This document shows positions 1-42,800 of a DNA stretch of 64,000 nucleotides, one piece after another. The notes under the pieces were generated by a model, which was not told the DNA's origin, searched no databases, and worked only from the letters and a program-made list of their open reading frames with translations. The translations under genes were made by a program, and so were the position numbers. Positions within the stretch are counted from its first letter, which is position 1. Each line of letters starts with the position of its first letter. The stretch is from NCBI GenBank assembly GCA_916610825.1, contig OU744447.1:8687402-8751401 (forward strand). The letters are read 5' to 3'. This stretch comes from Haliclystus octoradiatus (lineage: Eukaryota > Cnidaria > Staurozoa > Stauromedusae > Haliclystidae).

Positions 1-79
1 AATACATTACAATAACAATGGAAAAGTACCATATGTATCCATATAAATATTCAGATAACAGATAATTATTTGTACATAC

Positions 80-1064
80 CTAACTTGTCTAGGGTAATTC
101 AAAATTGATATCGAAATGGGCCACATCGATTTGCACTGAGATGGTTTTTTGAAGGGGTCAATACCATCCGTGGAAAATAATATAGACAGACCCCTTGGAT
201 CTCCATTAAAGTAACCATTTTCAGAATATAAGTCTTTCCACCTGGAAGTATGATGAATATCACTTATATGCTCATCAGTATCGACTACCTCGTTGTGACT
301 TTGTAACAGTTTCGATAATTTATAGTTGGCGTAAAATCTTTCCAAACGAGGCTTCAATGGCATATATTGAAACGTCCTCTGTGGTTTACCATCGATGTAT
401 CTCGGTTGGTGACATTCTGAGCACTTCAGATCCGTACTTAATTCAAATACCATACAATCATTAATACAAATATCATACGTTACCAATTTTACAATAAAGT
501 CATCGACAAGGCTTAAAGCTCTTCGAAATGTATCTGGCATATGATTCGGTTGTGGATATGAAGCCTTGAGATGTTTCATAAGTTCTGAAAATGCGTCTTT
601 GCTTATGCTTGGATGTGACGAGAACCACAGCATATAAAATGCCATTTCCTCAAGTACAGTGTGTCTGCTAGTGTCGTAAAGTTTTTCTTGTAATTTCCAA
701 TTGAAGGAGATGTCTATGTCTTCATCACTTACAATAGAGTTACTGTCGCATTGATTATGCACATTCAAATATTCATTAACATCAATGTCTTCTCCTTGAA
801 TACTGCTTGCATTACTATAGCTCCATCATTATTAACAACTGGCTGGCACGGCGAATCAGCATTTTCAATTTCAATTATATTTATTACACTAAGATCGTCA
901 TTACCGTTTTCTACTGATATTTCATTATTAATTGGATGCTCTATCTCTGAATAATCATTCGATTCATATGATAATCCAAAATGGGCAATATGTTTCCTTC
1001 TCCTCTTTGCAGAAGTAATTTCGACTTCATAACGACAAAGATTACACGGACATAGCGACGACAT
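80..1064 (-). CDS. Tnp2-family CACTA transposase, N-terminal part, with a frame break
   Basis: Translation begins at the ATG at 1064 with a Cys-rich, basic start (CPCNLC, then KRRRKHIAHFG), as is usual for the N-terminus of this family. The main block follows: VLEEMAFYMLW, then CINDCMVFE, CSECHQPRYIDGKPQ and a PLKPRLERFYAN stretch that match the transposase_21/Tnp2 domain start. The frame used by the first 80-90 codons does not run into the frame of the main block; the change falls around 790-830, with no obvious intron, so a one-base indel is likely. The exon ends at 80 with a good donor (GTATGT), and the remainder, including the catalytic region, lies left of the window. Probably defective unless the shift is an assembly error. 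Confidence 0.8.
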
Positions 1065-1306
1065 ATCTTCAAATGATTGAGTCTAATCTAACGGTTTTAA
1101 CTAATGTCACTAAGCATTTATTTTCATCCAGTGAAAAAGCGCGAAAATCGAACCACGTTATATGACATGTGGTTGTCAAGGTTATGTCTCTGTAATGATT
1201 TTTTTTCAGCTTAAAGATTTCAGGTCAAAGGTTTTGAATGTATGGTTTTTTTTAATTATTATTGTAAGTATTATTTAAAATTCAAGACGCAACACTAGTT
1301 TAAACA
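1065..1306. promoter_or_regulatory. Divergent intergenic spacer of the CACTA element
   Basis: These 242 bp separate the transposase start codon (minus) from the start codon of the ten-exon gene (plus). No other ORF is seen, so both genes are probably driven from here. No convincing TATA box was picked out. Function is inferred from layout only. Confidence 0.4.
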
Positions 1307-4220
1307 ATGGATTCTAAACTTGACGAATTTTTAAATCAAGTAAGCGCTTCACACTTAAAAGAGATTTTAATTGCTAATCAGGTATGGAAACATTATGTAT
1401 TATCCTTTGTCTATTCAGTCTAGACAATATTACCGATAGAATGAAGAAGTCTCCAATATCTTCAATATTCAATTTGAAATAGATTTTCTATATTACATTT
1501 CAGTTCAATACTTGGGAGAGGTTCTCTAATTTAGCCAGTCATCAAGCATTTATAGAGAAGTTATCATTGTCACCGGCCGAAGAGCTTGACTTAATAGTTG
1601 CCTTAGAAAAAGTCTCGGAAGGGGCTTTAGTCTCTTCAATCCAAACAACAGGTGATATTTCTATCGTAAATAACTGATTAAATTAACTAATATAACAGGG
1701 TATAATTTTTTTTTCCTTATGGTATAAGTTGACTGTTGTCATTTACTTGATATGCAGAATTAGGTGTCAACGCAAGAAGGAGAAAGGATAAAGATACAAG
1801 TGAGCAGAAAAAGTTCAAGGTAAGCAATGCAATATCTAATTCCAAAAAATCCATTAGATCAGATTATCTAAAACAAGTTCCACTTTTATTTATAATTTAA
1901 TTACAGTACCTGGTGAGGGAAGCAGCAAAACGTTCTGCTTTCTGGAACAAAGCGTTATGCCTTAAAGAAGTGGAGAAAAGGGGCTTAAAAACTAGATTTC
2001 ACGCGGAGGTATTTCATTCAGTTTACAATGTACTAATCATATTCAATCATGCCCTGAGATATATCAAACAAAATTAATTCGTTTCGTTTATTTAGATGTT
2101 TAATCGTAACCCTGAGTTCAAAGAACACGCAGATATCATTGACAAGCATTTGGCAGAAGCACTGTCAAACAGACGCCAATATTTAAAAAGGAAGGTAAGG
2201 TTGGAATTACGATCCATATATCGATCATAGATTTGCATGCACTATTCCAAGTTTGTAACATCCAAAATGTTGTTAATATGCAGCAAAAATCCACATCAGA
2301 AAAAGCAATTAAAGAAGTACTAGGAGATATTGAACCTTGTTCAACACCAAGGTAATTGTGCGATCCTTTTATCATATATATCTAAAGATTATGAATACCA
2401 ATGTTTAATTCACATGTATTAATTCGTTGCAGATCAGAAATCGTATCAAAACAACATAACGAGATAACACATCGCTTACTAGGGTGAGACGTCGATGTTT
2501 ACATTATATAGTTTTATTGCTAACAATCTATAGGCTAATAGAAAACTTTGTCAAAGACGGAAATTCTAACTGCGTATACCATCGTCAATAAAAAACTAGT
2601 TTATCGACTGTGAACATACCATATACATGCAGCTAGTAGTGTCTCATTTGAATGCGGGCTTTATCTAATAGTATATATTATATTACGTTTATACGTAATA
2701 TATGTTATATTATATACTACGTTAAGTTTGGCGGTAGTCTCGTTGTAAGTTCTTGTGTACTTTTACGTCCTGATATAAATCGTGTACTGTATAGACTACA
2801 TTTACTTTCAGGTTCACACTCATATTAACCCACGATGTAGAAGAGATTGGGAGAGCGGTCCTTTCGGAAATCTGTGATGGTGAGTTCAAGTGCATACAGA
2901 CTCTGATCAAAACGAGACTTTGGAATGTCAAATAAACCTTATTACAATTACTTCAAAATTCATCGGAATTTTTTACGGTTAAGAGTCACAGCATAATTAT
3001 AAATATTTATGAAATTATTTCTATTTCAAATGTTGTCAATTGCATTTCTTAGAGATAATTTAAATGCCATTTTGAGCTGTGTCAATATTTGATATTGTAA
3101 CTAGAAAAAAGGCTGCCTTTTTCTAGTTTTACACCAATTCTAACTGATTTTCAAGCAATGGATATGAAATTTTATTATATATTTTGGATATTACACTCAC
3201 TCAGTCCAATCAAATAATTGCTTAATGATGTGATCGCTTTCGTAGTCAAAATTTAGTATCAAAAGCTGCAGTATGATACTGTATTGTCTGTATAATATTC
3301 AGCATAACAAAAATCAAAATTAATTATCGCTGTTGTTCAATCATCTTCATAATAATACATAATAATAGACAAATAGATCGGAAACAATGACGAAGCAAAG
3401 GTTTTGCAGAAAAGACATTGCTTCGTCATTTTTCCGATCTAATTCATTATGCTCTGTTTTATTAAACATGGAGCATGTTACATACATGTGTGTGTACAAT
3501 TTTGTGTTCTAGTAATATAATAATACACATAAACACAAAAATGGTATGAATCATAATATCAATATCACAACAGTTATAATAATTATTAATGGTAGCTATG
3601 GTTATACGTACGATGCTTACTCAGTCTATTTTCTTATTCAGACATGTACGCCATGGTTGTATTAAAAGCAAAGCATCCATCATCAATTTCTAAAACAATT
3701 GAACTTCACGGAAAATCGGAAGAGGGAAATTTATTTTTCAAGGATGTACCCGTAAGTATATCATTTTGTGTTGTTTACCAGCTAAAGTGTGAGCGATTGT
3801 AGATTATTGCATGAGATGAGTTATGTGGTAGGCGTCCGAGCAATTTACAGAAGTTACAATAGCGATGATGATTACGCACTGGTTATCATGAAACTTATAA
3901 TAAGAAAAGCGTGCACATTGCAAAGTTCGGCAGTTATAAAGTCTATGTGAATTGGACATCATATTTATAAAATATCAAGCGCTTAGGGGATGGAGATCGA
4001 CCTTTTTTCAAATAGTTCCATGTATTCTGTATAATTTTGAATAACAACGTTATTGAATCTATCTTTTCAGATTAAAGACAAATTCAAATGGAAATTGGAT
4101 AAATTAAAAATACCAATTAAATTTGCAAGTCCTGCTAAATCTCTAACTCCTCCTTTACCTCAAGTTATGTCCAACGAAGGAAAAAGGAACAGAAAAAAGA
4201 AAATTATTTATAATATCTAA
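1307..4220 (+). CDS. Ten-exon accessory gene of the CACTA element, unknown function (310 aa)
   Basis: Ten exons join in phase with GT-AG junctions: 1307-1381, 1504-1651, 1758-1819, 1907-2008, 2096-2194, 2284-2351, 2433-2483, 2812-2879, 3642-3751 and 4071-4220, giving 933 nt with no internal stop. Residues 1-75 (DEFLNQVSASHLKEILI and on) look like a small helical SAM-type fold, an inference. A basic stretch follows (RRRKDKD), then a charged helical middle with FWNKALCLKEVEKRG. The C-terminal part has HDVEEIGRAVLSEIC, then MYAMVVLKAKHP, and ends in a Lys-rich tail (GKRNRKKK). Exon 8 can also read through its donor to a stop at 2931-2933, giving a shorter form. The clean exon chain contrasts with the broken transposase beside it. 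It is probably the second, DNA-binding protein of the transposon, analogous in position to TnpA; a captured host gene is the alternative. Confidence 0.7.
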
Positions 4221-4440
4221 AAAATATAATATAATGATTTTATATAAATTGTAGCCTATTGTTAATCAATATTGTTTGTTTTTCTATTAAATTTTACCAA
4301 ATAACTATTTTCCTGTATTCGCGATGCCTGTTCTCGATTTATCCTTTCCATCTGATGTGATACGAACTGCGTCAAGCGGTTATATTATAGGAGCATATTT
4401 ATTGCGACAAATTAAAAGTCGCGCGGGTTATGAAAATGGG

Positions 4441-4688
4441 AAGAAATATTGCCTTCACTTTGTCAGTACGTTTCACGGCCCAATCACGATGTTTTCACGG
4501 TCCTTTCACGGAAATTTTGGTATTAGTTTCATGATGTTTTCACGGTTTTTTCACATTTACTCACGGTATTTTCACGGTTTATTGCGCCGTGAAAAAGGGC
4601 CCAAATAACGTCTTTTTCACGGTTTGTAAAAACGTTAAAAAAACGTTATATTTTAACGGCTTTTTTCACGGTTTTTCGGTTGGTAGTG
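4441..4688. repeat. CACTA subterminal repeat zone and terminus
   Basis: At least seven direct copies of TTCACGG (usually TTTTCACGG) and one inverted copy (CCGTGAAAA) lie within 240 bp, together with AACGTTAAAA motifs. The run stops at the terminus, where the strand facing inwards starts CACTACCAACCG. Such clusters are the usual transposase-binding regions of CACTA elements. Confidence 0.85.
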
Positions 4689-4705
4689 TGTAGTTGATTA
4701 TATAC

Positions 4706-35173
<30,468 letters not shown>

Positions 35174-35501
35174 AATTCTATGTGGAGAATGTGTATCTCT
35201 TTTCAATAATTATCTTCCTTCAAAAGAAAAAAAGGATGCATAATGTGGTTAAATAACAATGATGCAAATGAGGTTAAAAACAGGTGTGTTCATTTTTGTG
35301 CGCATATAAGAAAACCTTTGAGCTACCGCACTTGTATTAGCAGATTTGAATTAAATACAAGAATTGTATAATGTTCAGCCATTAGGCCTACTTCTAGTCC
35401 CTAATGTCTATTCTTAATCTTGAGAGTTTTGTGACACTAAAGTGCAAATAATTATACTAACGTCAAACGTGTAGAAAACTGAAACATCACAATGATTCTA
35501 A

Positions 35502-35558
35502 ATTTGTATTACAAATTTTATTTGTATTACAAATTTTATTTGTATTACAAATTTTATA
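35502..35558. repeat. Three tandem 18-bp units
   Basis: TTTGTATTACAAATTTTA repeated three times. Confidence 0.9.
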
Positions 35559-36214
35559 TTGTGATTATTATTATCATTTTATCAAACTCGGCAAACAGTA
35601 ACAGCTTAGGCTACCAGCAAACAAAACAATCAATTTTGTTTCCTAGAAGATGCAATGATTCAAAGTGGAAATTGTATTCTAAAATATCACGAAGGTTTTC
35701 TGTGATCTGATTGGTCGAAAGAGCGTGCATGAAATCCTAGGGTAAAACATGGCTCCGAAAACCGGGAAAAACCGCAAGCTTCAAAAAGTTTGATATGTGA
35801 TAAAATAGAGAATTCATAACCTTTTGATAACAATCCAGTAAATATTTCAATAATGGCTACGGTTTACAAAACGACATTTAGCTCAAGATGTTTATATCTA
35901 TTGAAAAGCGTGGTAAATGAGTTATTGGTCGTGTAACATGCAAAATAAAACACTGAATGAAAGACAATTATAGGCTACGCTGTTTCAAGGTAAACCTAAA
36001 ATTTAAACAACAATTACTGCATTAATTTGCTAAAGAACTATTGTACCACTTATATTACAGAAGTTCTTGTATATGTCTTTCTTTATGCGACAAAATCTAT
36101 CTTGTTGTGGGATTCTCTTCATGCTTGGTTTATGAATTGAAATTGAATATTAAATTGTGAATTCATGAATTGAAAATTCGCCGTCGAATGAGATTCCGAC
36201 ATTTGTTTTATTTT

Positions 36215-36408
36215 AGAAAAGGGTTCCATATGCTTGCAAATGTTTGTATTCATATTTACTAAACTCAAAAAAGTTGTGAGACACTCGGGAAGCTAAAAAT
36301 CACTCGCTCGGAGCTCGTGATTTTTTAGCGCTTCACTCGTGTCTCCCAACATGTTCTCGTTTAGTAAATATGAATACAAACATGGCAAGTATGTGGTAAC
36401 CCTTTATT
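36215..36408. repeat. Foldback MITE
   Basis: AAAAGGGTTCCATATGCTTG to the centre mirrors CAAGTATGTGGTAACCCTTT. The TTTGTATTCATATTTAC arms and a central hairpin around CTCGCTCGGAGCTCG make it almost wholly palindromic. Short relative at 4788-4879. Confidence 0.8.
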
Positions 36409-37161
36409 GACGCTCAGGATGGGAAACAAACTACAATACTGTATATTCAATGACTGGCGTCCACTATGATTGAGTATAATGAGTCTCAAATAAATTCAAG
36501 GCTAAATAAAGAAACAATTCCAAAAATACATTTGGCCTTCTTTTGCGAATGAAATATTTCAAACATGCCTTTTGTTTGGATAGTAAATTCTCATAACTCA
36601 TAGGCAGGTTTATATATAGTAACTGTTGTAGGCAACATTGTTGCAGCCAAACTGTGCTATGATCTCCACAACAAGCTTTTGTCAACATGTTAGGCCCTGT
36701 TTAATACAAGGAGGGACATCATCCCTCTAGAAGGATGATCCTCCTAAGCAACAGAGAAAATAATTTGTGTTGAAAAGGGAATGTGACTACTGTCAAGGGG
36801 ACTAGCTTTGTAGGCCTACCTAGCGCCTACACACAAGCGCAGTGGGTGAAATAAATGAAAATGGATCTGGGTTCTGTGAATAGTTGTGTCAGCTACAAGG
36901 ATTATCTACCATTAAAAGTGTACAATATGGTGGGAGGATAATCCGCCCTTGATAGAGAATGATCCTCCTATCCGGAGGTAGTTTTCATGCTGGGTCACCC
37001 TTGTACACACAACGCATAATATTTTAACACAAGCCTTGCCTTTCCACAATCACATCAAAGCAAAGAAACAGAAGGATATGCTGGCAATTGCTACACTACA
37101 ACATCTCCTTCCAATATCCAATATTCCAATATCCTTCTCTGTTGCTCTTTAAATATTCCAA

Positions 37162-37625
37162 ATGAAAATATATCCTCTCCTAACATACGCTTTTCAAGTC
37201 ATTTCCTTTTACTTAACGTCATCACAATTAGCCGATCTGAACACCGTCAAAAGTCATGTTATTAAACGACCACTCAAAGTTTCTATTTACTCATCAAACT
37301 CTTTAACTCATTTCATCACGCAAGTCCCAACACTATCCACTGAACTTTCGTAAAAATTCTGTCGAATCAATCTGCACTTGATACAGTAAATAATAACTTG
37401 TCAGAAAAATCTAGATCGTGGATCACTGCTGGTGCACTATTATCTTCTATGGCCAACATTAAATGGTGGAAACTATCAAACCAACCCACCAAGCACATTA
37501 TTACTCGCTTATCGATGCATGGTTTTCATCATTTTATATATGATGTGCAAACGTACCATAAACCAACAAATAAATGTCTTTGTAATGAATGTGTAAAACA
37601 GGCTTTAAATTACCTTCATATTTAA
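37162..37625 (+). pseudogene. Probable LINE C-terminal fragment (frameshifted)
   Basis: Two overlapping frames: 37162-37353 and 37398-37625. The second has TRLSMHGFHHFIYDVQTYH and CLCNECVKQALNYLH, reminiscent of the zinc-knuckle region after the RNase H domain of jockey-type LINEs. The first is not recognised. Identification is tentative. Confidence 0.35.
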
Positions 37626-37751
37626 TCATGTCTCGCAATACCGAGCTATCAAACATTTATAAAACGACGAGAGCAACATAATTGAAAAACAAATAAATAA
37701 ATAAAATTAAAAAATTCTTATTCTTATTCTTATCAACAATATATATGTAAT

Positions 37752-39182
37752 TAGTCGAAACCGACTAGGGTACCATTCGATGAGCTGCATTCTGATTGGC
37801 TGCTCAATCGTTGACTATTTTCTCATAGTCAACGCTGGCAAGTTCCCTTGCAAATTTCAAAAAGTAAACAAGGGTTCGCAAATGTTTTTGAATCAAAATC
37901 TTATACGAATTACGAGAGTAAATTATAATTTCCGTCCCTGAGAAAACGAAACAAGTAACAAAATCTGAAATGAAGTTGCAACATGTTCAATTGTAACCTA
38001 TGCATATACAATTTAAATCCTATTTAACAATTTCTTGCAACTTTTCGCTACTTTATTGCAGATATAAATTAGTCCTGTAGTCAGCTTAGGCATGGGTTAT
38101 ACGAGCGAACCGAACCTAATAGCAATTGAGCTTGCTCCTAATTGAATTAGGTTCGCCCGCCGCATTATACATGCAACTTAACTATTAATTTAGCTAATGT
38201 GATGTAACGTGATGTAACATGTCTCTTATGTCATTGAAAATTTTGTTGTGTGAAAATTGAAATTTGATCGCATGATCAAAATGCTTTTATACTGTTTTGT
38301 TCGTTGAAGCGGTGAAAGTCTTGCATCTTGTATCTTTTAAGTTATAACTGGAAGTTGTAAAATATATTTTTATCTTCCTCATGATAACTTTGATTTCTTG
38401 CAAATTAAATTTTGTGTTTTATATTTTTTGCATTTAATCAAGCTTTTCCTTTGCAAATTAATTTGTATTTGGCTAGATACATTTTAATTCGTAGATATGA
38501 TAATCTACATAATTATTTGAATTTCTATTACAAACGGATTGAAGACGTCACCATGGAAACATCAATAGAACAATGACTTGAATCCTTTTTTAATTTGTAA
38601 CCCCCGGTTTATTGCCATATAAGGGCAATTACGGAGACAGTCACGGGTCTGTGATAAAGGTGTATTTGATTTGGTTCGCTCGTATAACGCGGAGGCGCGC
38701 TTAATGCATTAGGTTCGCTGTTAGCGCACTTGGACTATGCGAACTTAATACATTGGCGAGCTCAACTGCGTTAAACGGAGCGCGCTAACAGCGAACTTAA
38801 TTCGAATGAATGAAATAATCTAAATGTATTAGGTTCGGTTCGCTCGTATAATCCATGCCTTAAGTTTATAAACAACAAACTTTTATATTACAAACTGCAA
38901 ACATGTATGTATTTTTAGATACTCCATAGTTACCTTCTCAAGTTTGCTATTTTGTGGGGCTGTATTTTGTAGGAAGTATTAATATCCAACTGATTTGTTT
39001 CAAAAATTAAATCTGAATCAAGTCGAATTAATATTCATTCTCCAAATCATGACGCTGCAGTCGTCATGGATGCCTTTGATTGGCGGTTGCATTTAAAATT
39101 AATTATGCAGAAAGCGAATAAATCATTGGAATTTATATCTTTTGATATGTTTTACTTGTACCACTAGTCGGTTTCTACTAGT
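37752..39182. mobile_element. Element with TAGTCGAAACCGACTAG termini
   Basis: TAGTCGAAACCGACTAGGGT on the left mirrors the right end, which read inwards is CTAGTAGAAACCGACTAGTG. About 22 bp of imperfect terminal inverted repeats. A younger TTA-flanked MITE (38089-38859) sits inside. Confidence 0.5.
38089..38859. mobile_element. PIF/Harbinger-like MITE with TTA target duplication
   Basis: Left terminus GGCATGGGTTATACGAGCGA, right terminus inwards GGCATGGATTATACGAGCGA; the inverted repeats agree at 31 of 32 bases. TTA directly flanks both ends (38086-38088 and 38860-38862). No transposase ORF. The near-identical ends suggest recent movement. Confidence 0.85.
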
Positions 39183-39246
39183 CGGTTGGGTTGTGTGTTA
39201 ATACATTTATTTCACCCATTCAGGGCAGACTTTTAGTTTGCACTAA

Positions 39247-39897
39247 GGCCCCGATTACACTATACCGGATAGCTAACCGAGCGTAGTCATTTCCACCCGT
39301 TTAGGCCTCTCAATTACACTACACGCTTTCTATCCGATACGCTTCGCTTGCTTTTGCCGAGTCAAAATGACCCCACATCGTAGGTGATATGAAAAGCGCT
39401 CGGGTATGAAATCTGAGCCGAGCAGTGTAGTGTAATCGATAAAATCCGATAGCTCTGTCCACCAGCGCCTCGGTTTCAAACTATTCGGACTATTTGGATC
39501 CTATCCTTTCCCTTGTAAAAACGTTTAAATCTTCAAATTTTGGGAACGATATTGGCTGATCAGTAGGGTACCTCTCTTCAAATATGTCCCTGATTTTTAT
39601 ATATTTTGATCTTAAACCATCCCAGTCGACAGCGTCATTTTCACATTTTGAAATGGAAGCCTTTGTTGCAATTAGCAATAACTCGACCTCCTCATCAGTC
39701 CAAAAGAAATTTTCAATATCAGACAAAGATCCTTGAGAAGCCGCCATGTTTGGAAAACTGCGATTATGGCGTGGATTTATTACTCACCAGAGCGAATACA
39801 GTCTGAGTGTAATCACTCACCTATCCGGTATGATTTTGACTCTGATTGCGCAATACTTATTCGGGAGATTTCTATCCGGTATAGTGTAATTGGGGCC
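39247..39897. mobile_element. PIF/Harbinger element with TAA target duplication
   Basis: Left terminus GGCCCCGATTACACTATACC, right terminus inwards GGCCCCAATTACACTATACC, one mismatch in 26. TAA flanks both ends (39244-39246 and 39898-39900). It carries a Myb-like ORF, the DNA-binding partner type of PIF/Harbinger elements, but no transposase. Confidence 0.88.
39490..39747 (-). CDS. Myb/SANT-like DNA-binding protein, N-terminal exon, Harbinger-derived
   Basis: 85 codons from the ATG at 39747. FFWTDEEVELLLIATKASIS starts a Myb/SANT-like helix set, followed by DWDGLRSKYIKIRDIFEERY. Trihelix/Myb-like proteins of this kind are the second gene of PIF/Harbinger transposons and carry the transposase to the DNA. 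Only the first domain remains; it ends at GSK and a stop near the element's left part. Probably a leftover of the autonomous parent. Confidence 0.75.
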   Translation of the reverse strand: MAASQGSLSDIENFFWTDEEVELLLIATKASISKCENDAVDWDGLRSKYIKIRDIFEERYPTDQPISFPKFEDLNVFTRERIGSK

Positions 39898-42800
39898 TAA
39901 AGATAACATTTCAGACTATTTAAAGGAGCAAAAATGACCGGCAGGCGCTACGAACTTAGGATCACGTGCTTGACTATTGCTTAAAACACAATTTTCATTG
40001 TTGACATGAATTTTATTACAAATTAGGCCTGCGTATAACAATAGTTTCAAAGCGAGACGGTTGAATTATGCTAAGCTTAAATTCAACTTGAGCTCGCAGC
40101 GGTCGCCGGTCAATTTTGCCCCTTTAACCATTAGACAACTCGCCCTTGTTGTCTAGTCTGCCCTGAATGGGTGAAATAAATGTATTAACACACAACGCAT
40201 AATAACAATAGAGCCGGATGATCAATGCGGATGGAAGGATGATCCTCCTCCTTGTAAACAGAGCCTTGCCAGGCTCTACTGTTTTACAGAGCATCTGCAG
40301 GCAGGCTAGGTGTTGGCTATTATTTGAGTGAAAACACTAGTTGTATTGGTGATAAATAATATCTGAAGGCGGGCGTCACAATAAAGAGGCGAAGCGTTGA
40401 GAACGTAGAAACGTAGCAGATCAATAAAAAAGATAATATCATTGTAAGTGGTAATAGAGCTATCTTTCTATTGTAGCTACACATGCTCAGTCAATAGGAT
40501 TTATAAGTTCTAATGATAAGACATCATGTGGGAGACATGATTAAATTTTACAAGCAATAATTAAACAGAAAACGGAATGATTTATTGGAAGAAAATAAAC
40601 AATGCATATTGTGTATTCACATAGTAGATTACAAATAAAGTAGGGCAATAAATTATTGATGACAAAGAGAAAAACATGGTTGTGGAATTTCATCTAGCCT
40701 AGCCTATATAGCGTCAAAATTAACTTTTATCGAAATCAAAAAAATGATCAAGCCAAAGTTGCAAAGCTTTGAATGTCGTTTCTATGCACCCGTTAACATA
40801 TTGTTGATTGTTCAAATACAAGTCACCATCACAAATGATCTGCAATATTAATATCATAATACATCTTCAAACTGATTTCTCTATCTGAAAATTGCAATTT
40901 CTGGTTTATCGTTAACTGACTTTTTTGCTAAACTACGAACAAATGTTTGATGTTTTTTCGCTGTCGAGGTCAATATTAGCAGTCAGTGTCTAGCCTATAT
41001 GATCAGAATTGACACAAAAAATCAACTTACCGTCTCTCACATCGACAACAGATAAATCTCGTCAAATGATACAGTAAGCGTTTGTTTAAATCACATATAT
41101 AAAGGAAAATAAATTGTGTTTATCCAATTACAGCGAGCGAGCCGCGTTATTTGTCGCCCACAAGTCGCCTACAAGAAAATACACTGCACTAGTACGCTCT
41201 CGATGCGATCATGAAGTGATAGACAATACATTTCTAATGCATGGCAATAAAACATTACAAAGGTCACGTGATTAATCTCATTGCATAGAAGAGACAAAAA
41301 AGGGGTATAGTTTTGTTATTTCTAGCCTTTGTATGTATGTATGTACTTTTATTTGTCAAATCAAATGGTTAAAGTGGGAATAAACCCCCAGACTATCTTT
41401 ACATATGTAGTAGAACCCGACGTGAAAAAACAATGGCGTAATTTTTTTTTCGATCTGGAAATTATTTCTTGGTGAAAAACGCCTTCAAAGTGGTGTTTTG
41501 ACCCAAATGTCGCTGAGAAAAAAGGGATTGGATCTAGCTTTATGACGACAAAGTCACAAGTCGTGCGGTTTGTCTAACAGACTCGCGGGTTATGCCTTCG
41601 GTAGTTTCTACTAAAAATGAGACAATTGAGACTTTTGAGACTTTTGAAGTTTGCGGTGTTGCATTCACGAAACCATAAGGGCGTCTTGCTGTTCTAAAAC
41701 TGGATAAAACTGTTGTTGTGCAATATTGAGAGATGGTAACTAATGGAAACGAGCGGCTCCTTTGAGACAATTGAGACTTTTGAAATTCTTGGTGTATGAT
41801 CAACGAAAAAATAATGAAATCGTAGAAAAGGGAACTTTAACTTAAATGAAGGAAAGACTCTATCAATTACCCGAATTATCGTCTGGTTTTCATGGAATTG
41901 TATGATGTTTTTCACATAATCTGGTAAGTACAGTATTGTCCTAATCTTATAATCTAAATTAATTTTAATGTTTTGTCTTTATTACAAAGTTTGAAAGCTT
42001 TTTTACGCCAGCTTCATTTTGGATGACGCTGTTTAGCCTGTTTTCATGTGGATTGTTGTATGTATTCTACCCCAATGCTAACCCCGAAATACAACAGATT
42101 TACATCACTATTAATGAAGAATTATGTTAATGTCTTCAAAATCATAACTCAAGCAGCTTTATTTAATTTTGCTATCGTTTGACATGTATTCATTACTTAT
42201 ATTCATATGTGGTTATGATAACAGTGTTATGTATCCTTTGTTTGCCTGCAGATTGTCATGCTTGTTTGTAGAAGTTAGCCTAACTAATGGAATTTATGGA
42301 AACCTTCCTATCCTCTGTAGCTCTGTTCTTGCTGTTCTTCTAACATCACATGGTGTATTTTTATATCAAATCCATATTCAGCATTTAACAGCTTTTATGA
42401 AATATGCTATGGCCTATTATGGAATGTAGTTGGTACTTGGTAGCCTAAACTGCACAGTGGAAGAATTATGCCCTTACATAGAAGATAACTTACTACTGCT
42501 TCAGACTCAAATAACTTTGGCATACCTGCTTTACCATCATTTATTACTCAGACTTCAAATTGTGGACATTAAAGGTATTTCACAAACATAGCACACTTTA
42601 GGCTTTTAATATGTGACATGATTTTATACTTTACCAATGCGAACATTATAATTGGATGTGTAGTAGGCCTACTCACTTAATCCTTCAACATTGCTTTGCA
42701 ACTTTACTTAGGCATTCATAAGTCGAACAATATTAAGCCAGCAGACCTTGTACTTTTACATACTGTAGTGATGCTTATTTACAAGGATATACTATAATAA

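Larger units (their letters stand above)
1..4688. mobile_element. CACTA/EnSpm DNA transposon, right-hand portion
   Basis: The segment holds a Tnp2-type transposase gene (minus), a second multi-exon gene (plus), a zone of short subterminal repeats, and a right terminus at 4688 that reads inwards CACTACCAACCG. Terminal CACTA, clustered subterminal repeats and a Tnp2 protein together define this superfamily. The left end is outside the window, so the inverted repeat and the 2-3 bp target duplication cannot be confirmed; the three bases after the terminus are TGT. It sits in an intron of the DOMON/cytochrome b561 gene, which has an exon at 4706-4762 on its right. Confidence 0.85.
39191..40195. 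repeat. Perfect 40-bp inverted repeat around the Myb-carrying element
   Basis: 39191-39230 (GTTAATACATTTATTTCACC and on) is matched base for base by the reverse complement of 40156-40195. It probably marks the ends of another MITE into which the TAA-flanked element inserted. Confidence 0.8.
36693..40265. mobile_element. Outer PIF/Harbinger-like element hosting nested insertions
   Basis: The left end reads GGCCCTGTTTAATACAAGGA. The right end read inwards is GGCTCTGTTTACAAGGAGG, followed on both by GGATCATCC-type words. Flanks are TTA (left) and TTG (right), near the TWA targets of this superfamily. Internal copies of GATGATCCTCCT support one element later opened by insertions. Confidence 0.55.

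Noticed and set aside
42169..42429. 86-codon hydrophobic plus-strand ORF inside the TTAA-flanked element
   Set aside because: No family, no splice context and a composition expected from AT-rich DNA; not credible as its transposase.
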